A DNA stretch of 64,000 nucleotides, taken from Marinobacterium profundum. Its GTDB lineage: Bacteria; Pseudomonadota; Gammaproteobacteria; Pseudomonadales; Balneatricaceae. This document shows, piece by piece, positions 25,439 to 34,502 of the stretch (its first letter is position 1; every line of letters begins with the position of its first letter). The DNA lies in the NCBI RefSeq assembly GCF_001528745.1, contig NZ_BCNS01000145.1:1-64000 (forward strand), read 5' to 3'. Both the position numbers and the translations under genes were made by a program. The notes beneath the pieces were generated by a model. The model saw nothing but the letters and a program-made list of their open reading frames with translations. It was not told the origin of the DNA and searched no databases.

Positions 25439-25451
25439 TGAATTTAATTCA
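25439..25451. promoter_or_regulatory. MetR box upstream of metE
   Basis: TGAATTTAATTCA fits the MetR consensus TGAA-N5-TTCA exactly, 90 bp before the metE start. A weaker site, TGAAAAATACATCA, follows at about 25459. MetR, a LysR-type regulator using homocysteine, activates metE in enterobacteria. No metR gene is nearby; in many bacteria it is divergent from metE. Confidence 0.75.
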
Positions 25452-25540
25452 ATAAAATTGAAAAATACATCAATTTAACTAATTGTCATGCTTCGTCATA
25501 ATGGCTGCCACTTCAACGGCTGCATTAAGGGATGAATTCA

Positions 25541-27811
25541 ATGGCAACCACTCATACACTCGGTTTTCCACGCATTGGTGCTCAGCGCGAACTCAAGTTT
25601 GCCCTGGAAGCCTACTGGAATGGCAACAGCACGCGTGAGCAACTATTGCAGATTGGCAGTCGCATTCGCCAGCAGAACTGGTCGCAGCAGCAGCAGGCGG
25701 GTCAGGCGCGGGTGACCGTGAACGACTTCTCACTCTATGACCAGGTGCTGGACCATTCCTGCCTGCTGGGTGTGATTCCGGCGCGTTTTCAGGATGGATC
25801 AAGCGATGCCTTTGATACGGCCTTTCGCATGGCCCGCGGCCGGGCGCCGTCGGGTACGGCGGTACGTGCCTGTGAAATGACCAAGTGGTTCGATACCAAC
25901 TACCACTATCTGGTGCCGGAGCTCGAGGCGCAGCAGCGTTTTACCTTGTCGCCTGACAAGCTGCTGGCGGAAATTGCCGAAGCCAGGGCCGGTGGCTTTG
26001 ATGTCAAGCCGGTGCTGATCGGGCCTGTGACCTACCTCTGGCTGGCCAAATCCGCAGGCGAGAGCTTTGATCGTCTGCAGCTGCTGCCCGCATTGCTGCA
26101 GGCCTACGGCGAACTCTTTGACGTGCTGGCAAAACAGGGCGTGGAATGGCTCCAAATCGATGAGCCTGTTCTGATCCAGGAGCTGGAACCGAACTGGCAG
26201 CAGGCGCTGCAACAGGCTTATCAGGTTCTCTCTGGTACGCCATTGCGGCTGTTGCTGACGACCTACTTTGGCAACCTGGGAGATAATCTGAATCTGGCAT
26301 TGTCGCTGCCAGTGCAGGGTTTTCATCTGGATGCGGTGCGTGGCGGGCTTGAGTATCGCCGTGTACTGGCCGAACTGGGTGATGACCAGGTGCTGTCGCT
26401 GGGGGTGGTGGATGGACGCAATATCTGGAAAACCGATCTGTCGGCACGGCTGAACGAGCTGAAGTCAGTATCTGAGCAGCTGGGTGATCGACTCTGGCTG
26501 GCTAGTTCCTGTTCGTTACAGCATGTACCTGTGGATTTGGCCCAGGAGACGGCCTTTGATGCACAGCTGAGTAACTGGATGGCCTATGCAGTGCAAAAAC
26601 TCGAAGAGTTGCAGCTGCTGGAAGCGTCACTCAATGGCGGTAATGTTGCGGCGGCACTGGCGGATAACGCTCTGGCCCTGGCGGGGCGACGCAGCTCTGA
26701 GCGGGTGCATCGTGAGAGTGTCAAGCAGCGTTGTCAGCGACTCTCGCTCAAGGATGGCGAGCGGGGTCTTGAATATGCACAGCGGGCGCCACGCCAGCGC
26801 GAACGCCTGCAGCTGCCGGCCTTTCCCACCACGACCATAGGTTCTTTCCCGCAAACATCGAAAATTCGTCAGACCCGCGCCAGCTACAGACGCGGCGAGC
26901 TGACCGAGTCGCTCTATGTGGCCCAGATGCAGGCCGAGATCGCCGACTGCATTGTGCGTCAGGAGACGTGCGGGCTGGACATGCTGGTGCACGGTGAAGC
27001 CGAGCGCAACGACATGGTCGAGTACTTCGGTGAATTACTGCAGGGCTACGCCGTCAGCCAGAACGGCTGGGTGCAATCCTACGGCTCACGCTGCGTCAAA
27101 CCACCGGTCATTTACGGTGATGTTTACCGCGATGCCGCCATGACGGTGCAGTGGAGCCGTTACGCCCAGTCGCTGACCGCCAAGCCGGTCAAGGGCATGC
27201 TAACAGGGCCCGTGACCATGCTGCAGTGGGCTTTTGTGCGGGACGATCAGCCGCGTCAGCAAACCTGCCTGCAGGTGGCACTGGCACTGCGCGACGAAGT
27301 CTGCGAGCTTGAATCCGCTGGTATCGCCGCTATTCAAATCGATGAGCCCGCCATTCGGGAAGGCTTGCCCCTAAAGCGCAGCGAGTGGGATCACTACCTC
27401 GACTGGGCCGTCTATGCCTTTCGTGTTTCGGCCTGTGGTGTGGCGCCCGAAACCCAGATCCACACCCATATGTGCTATTCGGAGTTCAACGGCATTATCG
27501 AGGCAATTGCGGCCATGGATGCGGACGTGATTACCATCGAAACCAGCCGATCCAACATGACGCTGCTGGATGCCTTTATCGACTTCGAATACCCCAGCGA
27601 GATCGGGCCTGGTGTTTACGACATTCACAGCCCCAATGTGCCTGAGGTGGCGCAGATGGAAGCGCTGATGAAAAAGGCCGCCGAACGCATTCCAGCCGAG
27701 CGTCTGTGGGTCAACCCCGACTGCGGCCTCAAGACCCGTGGCTGGGAAGAGGTCGGGCCTAGCCTGGAGAACATGGTGGCGGCGGCAAAGCGTCTGCGCG
27801 CTGGTCTCTGA
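25541..27811 (+). CDS. metE: cobalamin-independent methionine synthase
   Basis: A 756-residue enzyme that moves the methyl group of 5-methyl-THF-polyglutamate to homocysteine. The N-terminal barrel begins [19 protein letters not shown]. The C-terminal catalytic barrel has the linker motif [12 protein letters not shown]. Zinc ligands are His and Cys in [10 protein letters not shown] (near residue 642) and Cys in [11 protein letters not shown] (near 727). I use the ATG at 25541, with TAAGG 10 bases upstream; the ATG at 25532 is too close to that site. It lies downstream of a perfect MetR box. Confidence 0.95.
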   Translation: MATTHTLGFPRIGAQRELKFALEAYWNGNSTREQLLQIGSRIRQQNWSQQQQAGQARVTVNDFSLYDQVLDHSCLLGVIPARFQDGSSDAFDTAFRMARGRAPSGTAVRACEMTKWFDTNYHYLVPELEAQQRFTLSPDKLLAEIAEARAGGFDVKPVLIGPVTYLWLAKSAGESFDRLQLLPALLQAYGELFDVLAKQGVEWLQIDEPVLIQELEPNWQQALQQAYQVLSGTPLRLLLTTYFGNLGDNLNLALSLPVQGFHLDAVRGGLEYRRVLAELGDDQVLSLGVVDGRNIWKTDLSARLNELKSVSEQLGDRLWLASSCSLQHVPVDLAQETAFDAQLSNWMAYAVQKLEELQLLEASLNGGNVAAALADNALALAGRRSSERVHRESVKQRCQRLSLKDGERGLEYAQRAPRQRERLQLPAFPTTTIGSFPQTSKIRQTRASYRRGELTESLYVAQMQAEIADCIVRQETCGLDMLVHGEAERNDMVEYFGELLQGYAVSQNGWVQSYGSRCVKPPVIYGDVYRDAAMTVQWSRYAQSLTAKPVKGMLTGPVTMLQWAFVRDDQPRQQTCLQVALALRDEVCELESAGIAAIQIDEPAIREGLPLKRSEWDHYLDWAVYAFRVSACGVAPETQIHTHMCYSEFNGIIEAIAAMDADVITIETSRSNMTLLDAFIDFEYPSEIGPGVYDIHSPNVPEVAQMEALMKKAAERIPAERLWVNPDCGLKTRGWEEVGPSLENMVAAAKRLRAGL

Positions 27812-27929
27812 AGCCGACTTCTGACCACTGGCTGGCAGCGATACGGAGGTAAAATCGGTACACTATGGGACCCGCGCCAGGCGGCCAAAGACTGCCGGCG
27901 CTTCAGTCCCCTGTTTGCCGGAGCCCTTG

Positions 27930-30146
27930 ATGTCCGAATTGCTGCAATCCCCGCCAGATGTCAGCGCCAGTGCGCGCTGGCGCCAGCTGGTATGGCTGCA
28001 GGGTGATGCACTCTGGACACAGCAACAGGCCGCTGTACTGCTGGCGGCCACCGGTGCGCAGCAGGTGCTGTGGATTGGCCAGGAGGCGCCTGCGCCTTTC
28101 GAGGCAGTCCCGGCGCCTCGGGTGCAGCGCTGGCTGGGGCGCGAAACCGATGCCGTGGTGCTTGATGCTTACGCGGGTTTCAACCCCAATGCTTTTGGTC
28201 AGAGTGTCGGTACCCTGCGGGCAGGTGGCGTGCTGTTTTTGCTGACGCCTGCGGCCGCGCACTGGTGCCGGTTTGATGACCCTGAACACCAGAATCTGAC
28301 GACCTTGCCCTATGAGTCCACTGACGTAGGGAACCGCTTTTTAACGCACCTGATACGGGTGCTGCAGGCAGACCGTCAGGTTCTGTCTCTACTACAAGAT
28401 GCCCCCCAGGAACTGCCTGCGAGGCATTTTTTGTCTATTCATAAGCTCTCTGCCAGGCTGCGTGCCCTGCAGGCGAGCGCTTCCTCTGAAATCCTTCCTT
28501 TGAGCCATTGTGTAGCGCCATTTCGCAGTCGGGATCAGCAACAGGCTGTGGCCGAGATCCTGCAGGCGCTGAACGATGCCGTACCGCTGGTGCTGACGGC
28601 GGATCGCGGGCGTGGCAAAAGTGCGGCCCTGGGGCTGGCGGCAGCGGGCTGGCTTGAGCAGCACGGCGGTGACATTCTGGTCACGGCTCCGTCATTAAGT
28701 GCGCTGGATGCGCTTTTTGAGCGCGTGCAGGCGCAATTGCCGGGCGGTGAGTTCAAGGCGGGCTGTTACAGTCATGTACGGGGTTCGGTACGCTATCTGG
28801 CACCCGAGCGGCTGTTGCAGGCGGATTCCACACTGTGCGTCCAGGCTGAGTTGCTGCTGGTGGATGAAGCCGCTGCCATTCCGGCACCGGTGCTCAGCGG
28901 TCTGCTGGCGCGTTTTGATCGCATCTTGTTTGCCTCTACGGTACATGGATATGAAGGCACCGGGCGCGGCTTTGCGGTGCGCTTTAGGCGTGAGCTAGAG
29001 CGTCGGGCGCCGGGCTGGCGGGCGCTGAGCATGACAGAACCCGTGCGCTGGGGCGCGAATGATCCGCTGGAGGCGCTGTCGTTTCGGATGCTACTACTGG
29101 ATGCCGAGCCCGCTGAGCCTTCAGCGGTGCGCCATTTGACGACGGCAGCGCTGGAATATAGGCGCCTGGATCGCGATCAGCTGCTGCAGCAGTCGGCGTT
29201 GCTTGAACAGTTGTTTGGCTTGCTGGTGCTGGCGCATTATCGCACCACGCCTGGCGACCTGCGCATCCTGCTGGACAGTCCCAATCTTTCCGTCTGGGTT
29301 GCCTGTGCAGAAGGGCAACTGGTGGGGGCCTTGCTGGTCGTTGAAGAAGGCGACTTGCCAGCAGATCTTGCCGCGGCGATTCACGACGGCTACCGGCGCC
29401 CGGCAGGACATCTGATCCCCCAGGCACTGATTGGCCAGGAAGGCCTGCTGGCGGCGGCGCCGTTGCGTTGCTTAAGGGTGATGCGCATCGCGACCCATCC
29501 GGCGCTGGAACGTCGCGGCATTGCCAGTGCACTGCTGGCTGAGCTGGCTAGCTGGGCGCAAAATCAGGATGGCGAGGGTGCCGTCGACTACCTTGGCACC
29601 TGTTTTGGCATCAGCCAGGATTTGCTGGGCTTCTGGCGTCACAATGGCTACGAGGCCATCCGCCTGGGCATCACCAGGGATCCAGTGGGGGGAACCTTCG
29701 CCGGCATCCTGGCGCAGCCGGTCAGCGTGGCGGGGGCTGGGCTGATTCGTGCGGCACGTCAGCGACTGCGGACCCGTCTGCTGCATCAGTTGCCGGCACA
29801 GTTGAGGCAGCTGGAGGCCGATCTCGTGGTAGCGCTGTTGCCCAGTACTGACGTGGAGCTGGCGGATGACGAACGCGCAGAGCTCAATGCTTTCGCTGTG
29901 CACAAACGCGCTTTTGAAAGCTGCGAGCCGGTGTTGTGGACGCTTTGCAGCGCAGGGCCTGAGTACTGGCAGCGGGCGGGTCTTAGCCCACAGGCGCAGT
30001 GTTTGCTGGTGCGCAAGCTGCTGCAGCGCCACAGCTGGGAAGCCATCGCCGCAACCAGTGATGGCGGGCGTCGCCTGCTGGTAAGGCAGCTGAGAGAGGT
30101 AGCGGGGCGGTTGCTCTGTGTGCCGCCGATGGGCATGATGAGGTAA
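27930..30146 (+). CDS. tmcA: tRNA(Met) cytidine acetyltransferase
   Basis: A 738-residue protein that makes N4-acetylcytidine at the wobble base of elongator tRNA(Met), using ATP and acetyl-CoA. An N-terminal DUF1726-type region is followed by an RNA-helicase-like module with Walker A TADRGRGKSAA (near residue 225) and Walker B LLVDEAAAIP (near 310). A GNAT acetyltransferase domain carries RIATHPALERRGIASALL (near 520), and a C-terminal tRNA-binding tail follows. Start at 27930 is supported by GGAG six bases upstream. It is 118 bp after metE. Confidence 0.92.
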   Translation: MSELLQSPPDVSASARWRQLVWLQGDALWTQQQAAVLLAATGAQQVLWIGQEAPAPFEAVPAPRVQRWLGRETDAVVLDAYAGFNPNAFGQSVGTLRAGGVLFLLTPAAAHWCRFDDPEHQNLTTLPYESTDVGNRFLTHLIRVLQADRQVLSLLQDAPQELPARHFLSIHKLSARLRALQASASSEILPLSHCVAPFRSRDQQQAVAEILQALNDAVPLVLTADRGRGKSAALGLAAAGWLEQHGGDILVTAPSLSALDALFERVQAQLPGGEFKAGCYSHVRGSVRYLAPERLLQADSTLCVQAELLLVDEAAAIPAPVLSGLLARFDRILFASTVHGYEGTGRGFAVRFRRELERRAPGWRALSMTEPVRWGANDPLEALSFRMLLLDAEPAEPSAVRHLTTAALEYRRLDRDQLLQQSALLEQLFGLLVLAHYRTTPGDLRILLDSPNLSVWVACAEGQLVGALLVVEEGDLPADLAAAIHDGYRRPAGHLIPQALIGQEGLLAAAPLRCLRVMRIATHPALERRGIASALLAELASWAQNQDGEGAVDYLGTCFGISQDLLGFWRHNGYEAIRLGITRDPVGGTFAGILAQPVSVAGAGLIRAARQRLRTRLLHQLPAQLRQLEADLVVALLPSTDVELADDERAELNAFAVHKRAFESCEPVLWTLCSAGPEYWQRAGLSPQAQCLLVRKLLQRHSWEAIAATSDGGRRLLVRQLREVAGRLLCVPPMGMMR

Positions 30147-30236
30147 CTTGAATCCGGGCCTGTGCATTGCAGTGGCCGTTACTGGAATAACAGAAATCGG
30201 GCAGGACGGGCAATGCTTGCCTGTCAGGAGGGGTGG

Positions 30237-30638
30237 ATGCGGCCAGGCGTGGTGCGGGGATTTTATCTGGTAGCCGGGATGCTGGCACTGCTGCTCGGTG
30301 CCATCGGTGTTGTGTTGCCACTGCTGCCGACCACGCCCTTTGTCATTCTGGCGGCCTTCTGCTTTTCACGCAGTTCCGAGCGGCTGCACCAGTGGCTGCT
30401 GAATCAGCGCCTGTTCGGGCCGCTGATTCGTGACTGGGAAGCCCATGGCGTCATTCCGCTGCGCATCAAGTGCCTGTCTACGACCATGATGCTGGTACTG
30501 GTCAGCTATCCCATGCTGTTTCGTGATTTTGACTGGCGCCTCAAGGCACTGACCGGTGTGTCCATTCTCTGTGGACTCTTGTACATCTGGAGCCGCCCGT
30601 CGGTGCCGGCCCCGAATGCCTCCCGCCAGAGTGCTTAA
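30237..30638 (+). CDS. YbaN/DUF454 inner-membrane protein
   Basis: A 133-residue membrane protein of the YbaN family. The diagnostic stretch GVVLPLLPTTPFVILAAFCF sits in the first hairpin (about residues 8-50), followed by the soluble SERLHQWLLNQRLFGPLIRDWE segment and two more helices (about 80-120). Function unknown. ATG at 30237 has AGGAGGGG directly upstream, so I prefer it to the upstream in-frame ATG at 30162. It converges with the MOSC gene with a 4-bp overlap of stops. Confidence 0.85.
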   Translation: MRPGVVRGFYLVAGMLALLLGAIGVVLPLLPTTPFVILAAFCFSRSSERLHQWLLNQRLFGPLIRDWEAHGVIPLRIKCLSTTMMLVLVSYPMLFRDFDWRLKALTGVSILCGLLYIWSRPSVPAPNASRQSA

Positions 30639-31444
30639 TGAGGCGTCCAAAGTTCCAGTATTTCGACCTCCATGCCCACTTCCAGTACAGCTTCGTTCTG
30701 CGGTACCAGATTCTGGCCGAACAACACCTGGCCCTTTTCGCCACGGCGATATTTGGCCAGGGTGCGCAGCGGTTGCTGCTGCGGGTTGGCAAGCGCGGTT
30801 TGGGTGTCCAGATTGACCATCAGGCAGCGAGAGCAGGGTTTGACGAACTCCAGCTCCAGGCTGCCAATGCGGATGCGCTTCCAGTGGTCTTCTGCATAGG
30901 GCTCGCTGTCGGCGATGACGAGATTGGGGCGAAACTGACCCATACTGAGCGGTGTCTCGCAGCGCCTGGAAAGATCTTGCAGTGAACCCTGGCCAATCAG
31001 CAACAGCGGATAGCCGTCTGCAAAGGCCACAGGGGCCTCGGGGTTGAGTGCGGTTACGCGCCTTGATGCTGCACCGAAGTAGAGCAGCTGGCAGGGCAAA
31101 CCGAGGTAGTCGCTGAACCAGCGATCCGCCGCCTCGCTGCACTGCTGGCCCTGTACCTCATCGTCCCAGACCTGAACGGGCTGGTAGCGGGTTGAAAACT
31201 GGTTGTAGCTCAAATGCAGATCAGGGCAGCCCTCTGCGCTCAGAATCAGGCCATCAGCCCAAAGCGTGGCGCGCACGCGCAAAAGGGCCGGGTGCTTGCG
31301 GGCGGTGAGAAAACGGCCGTGGCTGTCGGCCAGTACAAAGCGCCGATCGAAGGCGAGCCCTGCGCGTTCCACGAAAGCGCGCTCAAGGCGCAGACCTGCG
31401 GTCGATTTAATGGGATAGATATGCAGGTCGGACAGGTAAGGCAT
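30635..31444 (-). CDS. MOSC domain protein (YcbX-like)
   Basis: A 269-residue protein with a MOSC N-terminal beta-barrel (LSDLHIYPIKSTAGLRLERA) and a MOSC core (about residues 130-265). The conserved MOSC cysteine is in FVKPCSRCLMVNLD, the likely molybdenum-cofactor ligand. The layout fits YcbX, a molybdoprotein that reduces N-hydroxylated bases; it lacks the C-terminal ferredoxin domain seen in E. coli YcbX, so it must use a separate electron donor if active. Rof is encoded just upstream on the same strand. Confidence 0.82.
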   Translation of the reverse strand: MPYLSDLHIYPIKSTAGLRLERAFVERAGLAFDRRFVLADSHGRFLTARKHPALLRVRATLWADGLILSAEGCPDLHLSYNQFSTRYQPVQVWDDEVQGQQCSEAADRWFSDYLGLPCQLLYFGAASRRVTALNPEAPVAFADGYPLLLIGQGSLQDLSRRCETPLSMGQFRPNLVIADSEPYAEDHWKRIRIGSLELEFVKPCSRCLMVNLDTQTALANPQQQPLRTLAKYRRGEKGQVLFGQNLVPQNEAVLEVGMEVEILELWTPH

Positions 31445-31464
31445 CGTTGCTCCTTGGACGTGTT

Positions 31465-31701
31465 TCAGTAGGGTAGCTTGCTTATAATGCGATCAAGACG
31501 GATACGCAGCGGCTCGCCGTGACTGGATAGGGCGATAAGATATTCTTCCCCTCTGGGGTATTCAAGGTCGACAAATTCGATCCGATCCTGCATGAAAGTG
31601 CCATCGGCATCGCGCCAGTGCACCTCATAGCGCAGCCGGCGCATGCACGCGAGCTCAAATCCGTCGTGTACTTCACAGTTGATGGGCGTGTAGCTATGCA
31701 T
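31465..31701 (-). CDS. rof: Rho-binding antiterminator (Rof/YaeO family)
   Basis: A 78-residue protein whose N-terminus (YTPINCEVHDGFELACMRR) matches the Rof signature PINC-x3-x-D-x-x-ELAC. The C-terminal EYLIALSSHGEPLRIRLDRI fits the Sm-like fold of Rof. Rof binds Rho and blocks its RNA binding, reducing Rho-dependent termination. AGGAGGGT precedes the ATG. It may be read together with the MOSC gene 20 bp downstream. The window also has an RfaH-type ops site before the capsule operon, a second antitermination system. Confidence 0.88.
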   Translation of the reverse strand: MHSYTPINCEVHDGFELACMRRLRYEVHWRDADGTFMQDRIEFVDLEYPRGEEYLIALSSHGEPLRIRLDRIISKLPY

Positions 31702-31853
31702 GGGGTGACCCTCCTGTGCCGACAGTATAGGCTGACGCTACCAGAACCAATATTGTCTTAACCACTATCGATGCCGGTATCACTGATCCAGATGGCCCAC
31801 CACAGGCGTAACCCTGTAGAGGGTTGATCAGGACGCGGACTTTGAAGCTGCCC

Positions 31854-31884
31854 TCGACAGCGGATTTTGCACTACGGCTATAAT
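31854..31884 (+). promoter_or_regulatory. putative promoter for the DUF3820-SYLF-CigR operon
   Basis: TCGACA and a perfect TATAAT -10 (31879-31884) with a 19-bp spacer, 32 bp before the first ATG. The spacer is longer than ideal. Confidence 0.4.
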
Positions 31885-31915
31885 TGACACAGATGCGCAG
31901 AGCCACAGGAGTACT

Positions 31916-32152
31916 ATGAATCTTGATCCGCAACAGCTGGTAAAAATTGCCAATATGAAAATGCCATTTGGCAAATACAAGGGGCGGGTTTTGCTGGATC
32001 TGCCTGAGCCTTATATGGTGTGGTTCGCTCGGCAGGGCTTTCCCGGCGGCGAGCTCGGCAACCTGTTGCGCATGTTGTACGAAATCAAACTCAACGGGCT
32101 GGAGGCGGTGGTCGAACCACTGCGTCGACAGCACAGGGGAGAAAAATCATGA
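31916..32152 (+). CDS. DUF3820 family protein
   Basis: A 78-residue cytosolic protein of the DUF3820 family: MKMPFGKYKGRVLLDLPEPY and WFARQGFPGGELGNLL are the diagnostic segments. The MPFGKYKG motif resembles a short exonuclease-associated segment; the function is not known. The stop overlaps the ATG of the SYLF gene (ATGA), so they are co-translated. CAGGAG stands near the start. Confidence 0.85.
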   Translation: MNLDPQQLVKIANMKMPFGKYKGRVLLDLPEPYMVWFARQGFPGGELGNLLRMLYEIKLNGLEAVVEPLRRQHRGEKS

Positions 32153-32685
32153 AACTTCAGGTTCTGTTTATACCGTTGCTGTGGCTGATGCTAGCACTGC
32201 CGGCCCAGGCCGCATCGAGCCAGGAAATCGATGCCAAGGCGACTGAAGCCATGCAGCGGTTCTATCAGCACAGCAGCGCCGGGCGAGAGTTGGCTGAGCG
32301 TGCCGCCGGTGTGCTGGTGTTCCCAGAGGTTTACAAGGCGGGTGTTGGCATTGGCGGTGAGTACGGTGAAGGTGCGCTCCGGGTATCCGGCGTTACGGTC
32401 GATTATTACAGTACAGCCGCGGCCTCCATCGGGTTTCAGTTGGGTGCGCAGATCAAGAGTCAGGTGATTTTGTTTATGACGCAGGACGCCCTGAATCGCT
32501 TTCGCCGCGGCGATGGCTGGGAGGCTGGCGTCGATGGCAGTGTTGCCATTGCGGATATAGGCGCCGGTGGCACTATCGACTCCAATACGCTGCAGTCGCC
32601 CATTATCGGCTTTATATTTTCCAACAAGGGATTGATGTACAACCTTACGCTGGAAGGCTCAAAATTCACACGGATGAACAAATGA
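32149..32685 (+). CDS. SYLF/YSC84-type lipid-binding exported protein
   Basis: A 178-residue exported protein with a signal peptide (residues 1-21, ending PAQA-AS). The SYLF (Ysc84) core is visible: AAGVLVFPEVYKAGVGIGGE, then YYSTAAASIGFQLGAQ, GVDGSVAIADIGAGG and GFIFSNKGLMYNLTLEG. SYLF domains bind phospholipids. It starts inside the DUF3820 stop and overlaps the CigR-type gene, so three genes form one tight operon. Confidence 0.85.
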   Translation: MKLQVLFIPLLWLMLALPAQAASSQEIDAKATEAMQRFYQHSSAGRELAERAAGVLVFPEVYKAGVGIGGEYGEGALRVSGVTVDYYSTAAASIGFQLGAQIKSQVILFMTQDALNRFRRGDGWEAGVDGSVAIADIGAGGTIDSNTLQSPIIGFIFSNKGLMYNLTLEGSKFTRMNK

Positions 32686-33311
32686 TGCGAATCAAGTCAG
32701 TAGTACCTGTGGCTCTTTTAGTGGCCGCGTTTTCCCTATCCTTCTCAGGAGCGGCTTTCTCGCAAAAGCCGGAGCCTGAAGACGGCAAGCAATACGATAA
32801 AAAGCATGACAAAAAGAACGGCAACCAAGGTGAGAAAAAATCGGATAAAGCTGCAGGGAATAAGCACGAGCGTGTCGATGCAAACAGCCTGGAAGCACAT
32901 GGCACAGCGGGCAGTGCCCGTAATGGCCAGGACATGCTCCTGCTTGCGCCTTTGGTAAGCCAGGACCGGGATCATATCCGCCAGTACTTGAGCACCGGCG
33001 ATGCCGGCTTTGAGGGCAACTCTGATGATGGCCAGGGCAAGCACAAGACCTTGCCATCTGGCTTGCAGAAAAAGCTCGATCGTGGCGGAGAGCTGCCCCC
33101 AGGCTGGCAAAAAAAGGTCACCCGGGGTGAAGTGCTGGAGCCGGATCTGATCCGCCATGCGCAGCGTCTGCCCGCTGATCTTAACCAGAGGTTGCGGGGC
33201 TATGATGCCGGTACCGAACTGTTGTTACTGGAAGATCGCGTTGTGAGAGTCGCCACGGGTCAGGGTACGGTACTGGATGTAATTGATATTGCTGATATAT
33301 TGGTGCGTTAG
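32685..33311 (+). CDS. CigR/RcnB-like exported protein
   Basis: A 208-residue protein with a signal peptide (about residues 1-26). A Lys/Asp/Gly-rich, probably disordered region follows at about 28-65. The C-terminal part has the CigR pattern LPSGLQKKLDRGGELPPGWQ and LPADLNQRLRG, then a short beta-rich end. CigR in Salmonella is an anti-virulence regulator; in other bacteria this family is uncharacterised. ATG at 32682 and 32685 are both possible; both overlap the preceding stop. Confidence 0.75.
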   Translation: MRIKSVVPVALLVAAFSLSFSGAAFSQKPEPEDGKQYDKKHDKKNGNQGEKKSDKAAGNKHERVDANSLEAHGTAGSARNGQDMLLLAPLVSQDRDHIRQYLSTGDAGFEGNSDDGQGKHKTLPSGLQKKLDRGGELPPGWQKKVTRGEVLEPDLIRHAQRLPADLNQRLRGYDAGTELLLLEDRVVRVATGQGTVLDVIDIADILVR

Positions 33312-33334
33312 CTTCTACTGTAGCGGAAAGCGTC

Positions 33335-33811
33335 ATGACACCGGCGATCAATGCGGCGAAAAAGGCCAAAGTCAGTTTCCAGATTCATGAGTATGCCCAC
33401 GATCCAGCGGCGCCATCCTATGGGCTGGAAGCGGCGGATGCATTGGGCCAGTCACCGCTGCGGGTATTCAAAACCTTGCTGGTGGCACTTAATGGTGACG
33501 GTCGCCGTCTGGCGGTTGCGGTGGTGCCGGTATCCGGCCTGCTGGATCTAAAGGCAGTAGCCGCGGCGCTGGGCTGCAAAAAAGTGACTATGGCTGAAGC
33601 CCCTGATGCGGAACGCACCAGCGGCTACGTGCTCGGCGGAATCAGTCCGCTGGGGCAGAAAAAACGCCTGCCAACGGTGCTGGATAGCAGTGCCCTGACA
33701 TTTCCCAGCATTTACACAAGCGCGGGTCGTCGCGGGCTGGAAATCGAAATGGCGGCCACGGATCTGATAGCGCTGACCGGCGCGGTTACGGCGCCTATTG
33801 GCCGGGATTGA
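33335..33811 (+). CDS. ybaK: Cys-tRNA(Pro)/Cys-tRNA(Cys) deacylase, YbaK/EbsC
   Basis: A 158-residue YbaK-type editing protein that hydrolyses Cys-tRNA(Pro). Family segments are MTPAINAAKKAKVSFQIHEY, GLEAADALGQSPLRVFKTLL, VPVSGLLDLKAVAAALGCKK and TSGYVLGGISPLGQKKRLPT, the last with the catalytic-site Gly and Lys. It follows the CigR-like gene by 23 bp. A 687-bp repeat-rich gap follows. Confidence 0.9.
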   Translation: MTPAINAAKKAKVSFQIHEYAHDPAAPSYGLEAADALGQSPLRVFKTLLVALNGDGRRLAVAVVPVSGLLDLKAVAAALGCKKVTMAEAPDAERTSGYVLGGISPLGQKKRLPTVLDSSALTFPSIYTSAGRRGLEIEMAATDLIALTGAVTAPIGRD

Positions 33812-33899
33812 TAGAGGCTGTGCGGTTTTTGCTGCACGCTTTCTCTGTTTTAAGGTTCAGTATTCTGAACCTGGTCCGCACACCAAAATTTATAATGTA

Positions 33900-34014
33900 C
33901 TAGAACCGTTTCACAGGGTGTTCATCTTGCCTCGATCCATATCAGGGCACCTCGAAGTAAGGAAGTACTCAAAGCAACCTCGACAGATAAGTGTTTCGTG
34001 AAAATTCTCTTGGA
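33900..34014. repeat. CTAG-ended element, copy 2 (about 115 bp, damaged right end)
   Basis: It begins ctagaaccgtttcac and shares cctcgaagtaaggaagtac and cagataagtgtttcgtgaaa with the copies at 6314 and 34401. Its right end reads attctcttgg where ctctag is expected, and it has a short insertion near the left end. Confidence 0.65.
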
Positions 34015-34140
34015 GGCCGTCCGACAAGACTCAAGCTACTTGGTTTTGGTCATTGAACAGGAGGGCATCCTTCGAAAGAGTCCGTATTACAACCGGCTAC
34101 GGTGACTTTCTGATGCTCCCTGTTACGACCTCCTGGTCGT

Positions 34141-34172
34141 GTTACTTTCTTTGCACGCGCAAAGAAAGTAAC
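34141..34172. repeat. 32-bp palindromic repeat, copy 2
   Basis: Perfect 14-base arms gttactttctttgc and gcaaagaaagtaac around acgc. It is followed by caaagaaagg, as in copy 1 at 5853. Confidence 0.8.
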
Positions 34173-34194
34173 CAAAGAAAGGCGCCTATGTGGT

Positions 34195-34400
34195 TGATAC
34201 GTACAGCCCCCGATGAAGCCTTTTCGCTGCGCTCTGAGCCCCTGCGGCGGGCTCCGCTGAAGGCACATCCATGTACCTCATCGGAGGCGCAACAGTCCCT
34301 GTTGCGCCCCTTCGGGCCAATTCGCCGCATGACCACAGTGCTCGCCGGCTTCATAAGGGGGAAGCAAGAGCCGCTCTGATGTTTCAGTGACCGTAGGTAA
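34195..34400. repeat. ~200-bp intergenic block, copy adjoining a CTAG element
   Basis: It is closely similar to 6093-6313 (shared stretches include acatccatgtacctcatcg, cagtccctgttgcgcccctt and ataagggggaa). The conserved frame in both copies is a by-product of DNA-level conservation, not a gene. Confidence 0.65.
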
Positions 34401-34502
34401 CTAGAGCACTTTCATCTTGCCTCGACCCACAGCCGGGCGCCTCGAAGTAAGGAAGTACTCAAAGCAACCTCGACAGATAAGTGTTTCGTGAAAATGCTCT
34501 AG
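34401..34502. repeat. CTAG-ended element, copy 3 (102 bp)
   Basis: It begins ctagagcactttcat and ends gtgaaaatgctctag, near-perfect inverted repeats. Its right-hand CTAG supplies the TAG stop codon of glrR on the minus strand. Confidence 0.75.

Noticed and set aside
34053-34379. Coding gene in the second repeat nest
   Set aside because: The frame is explained by repeat-level conservation and has no known domain.
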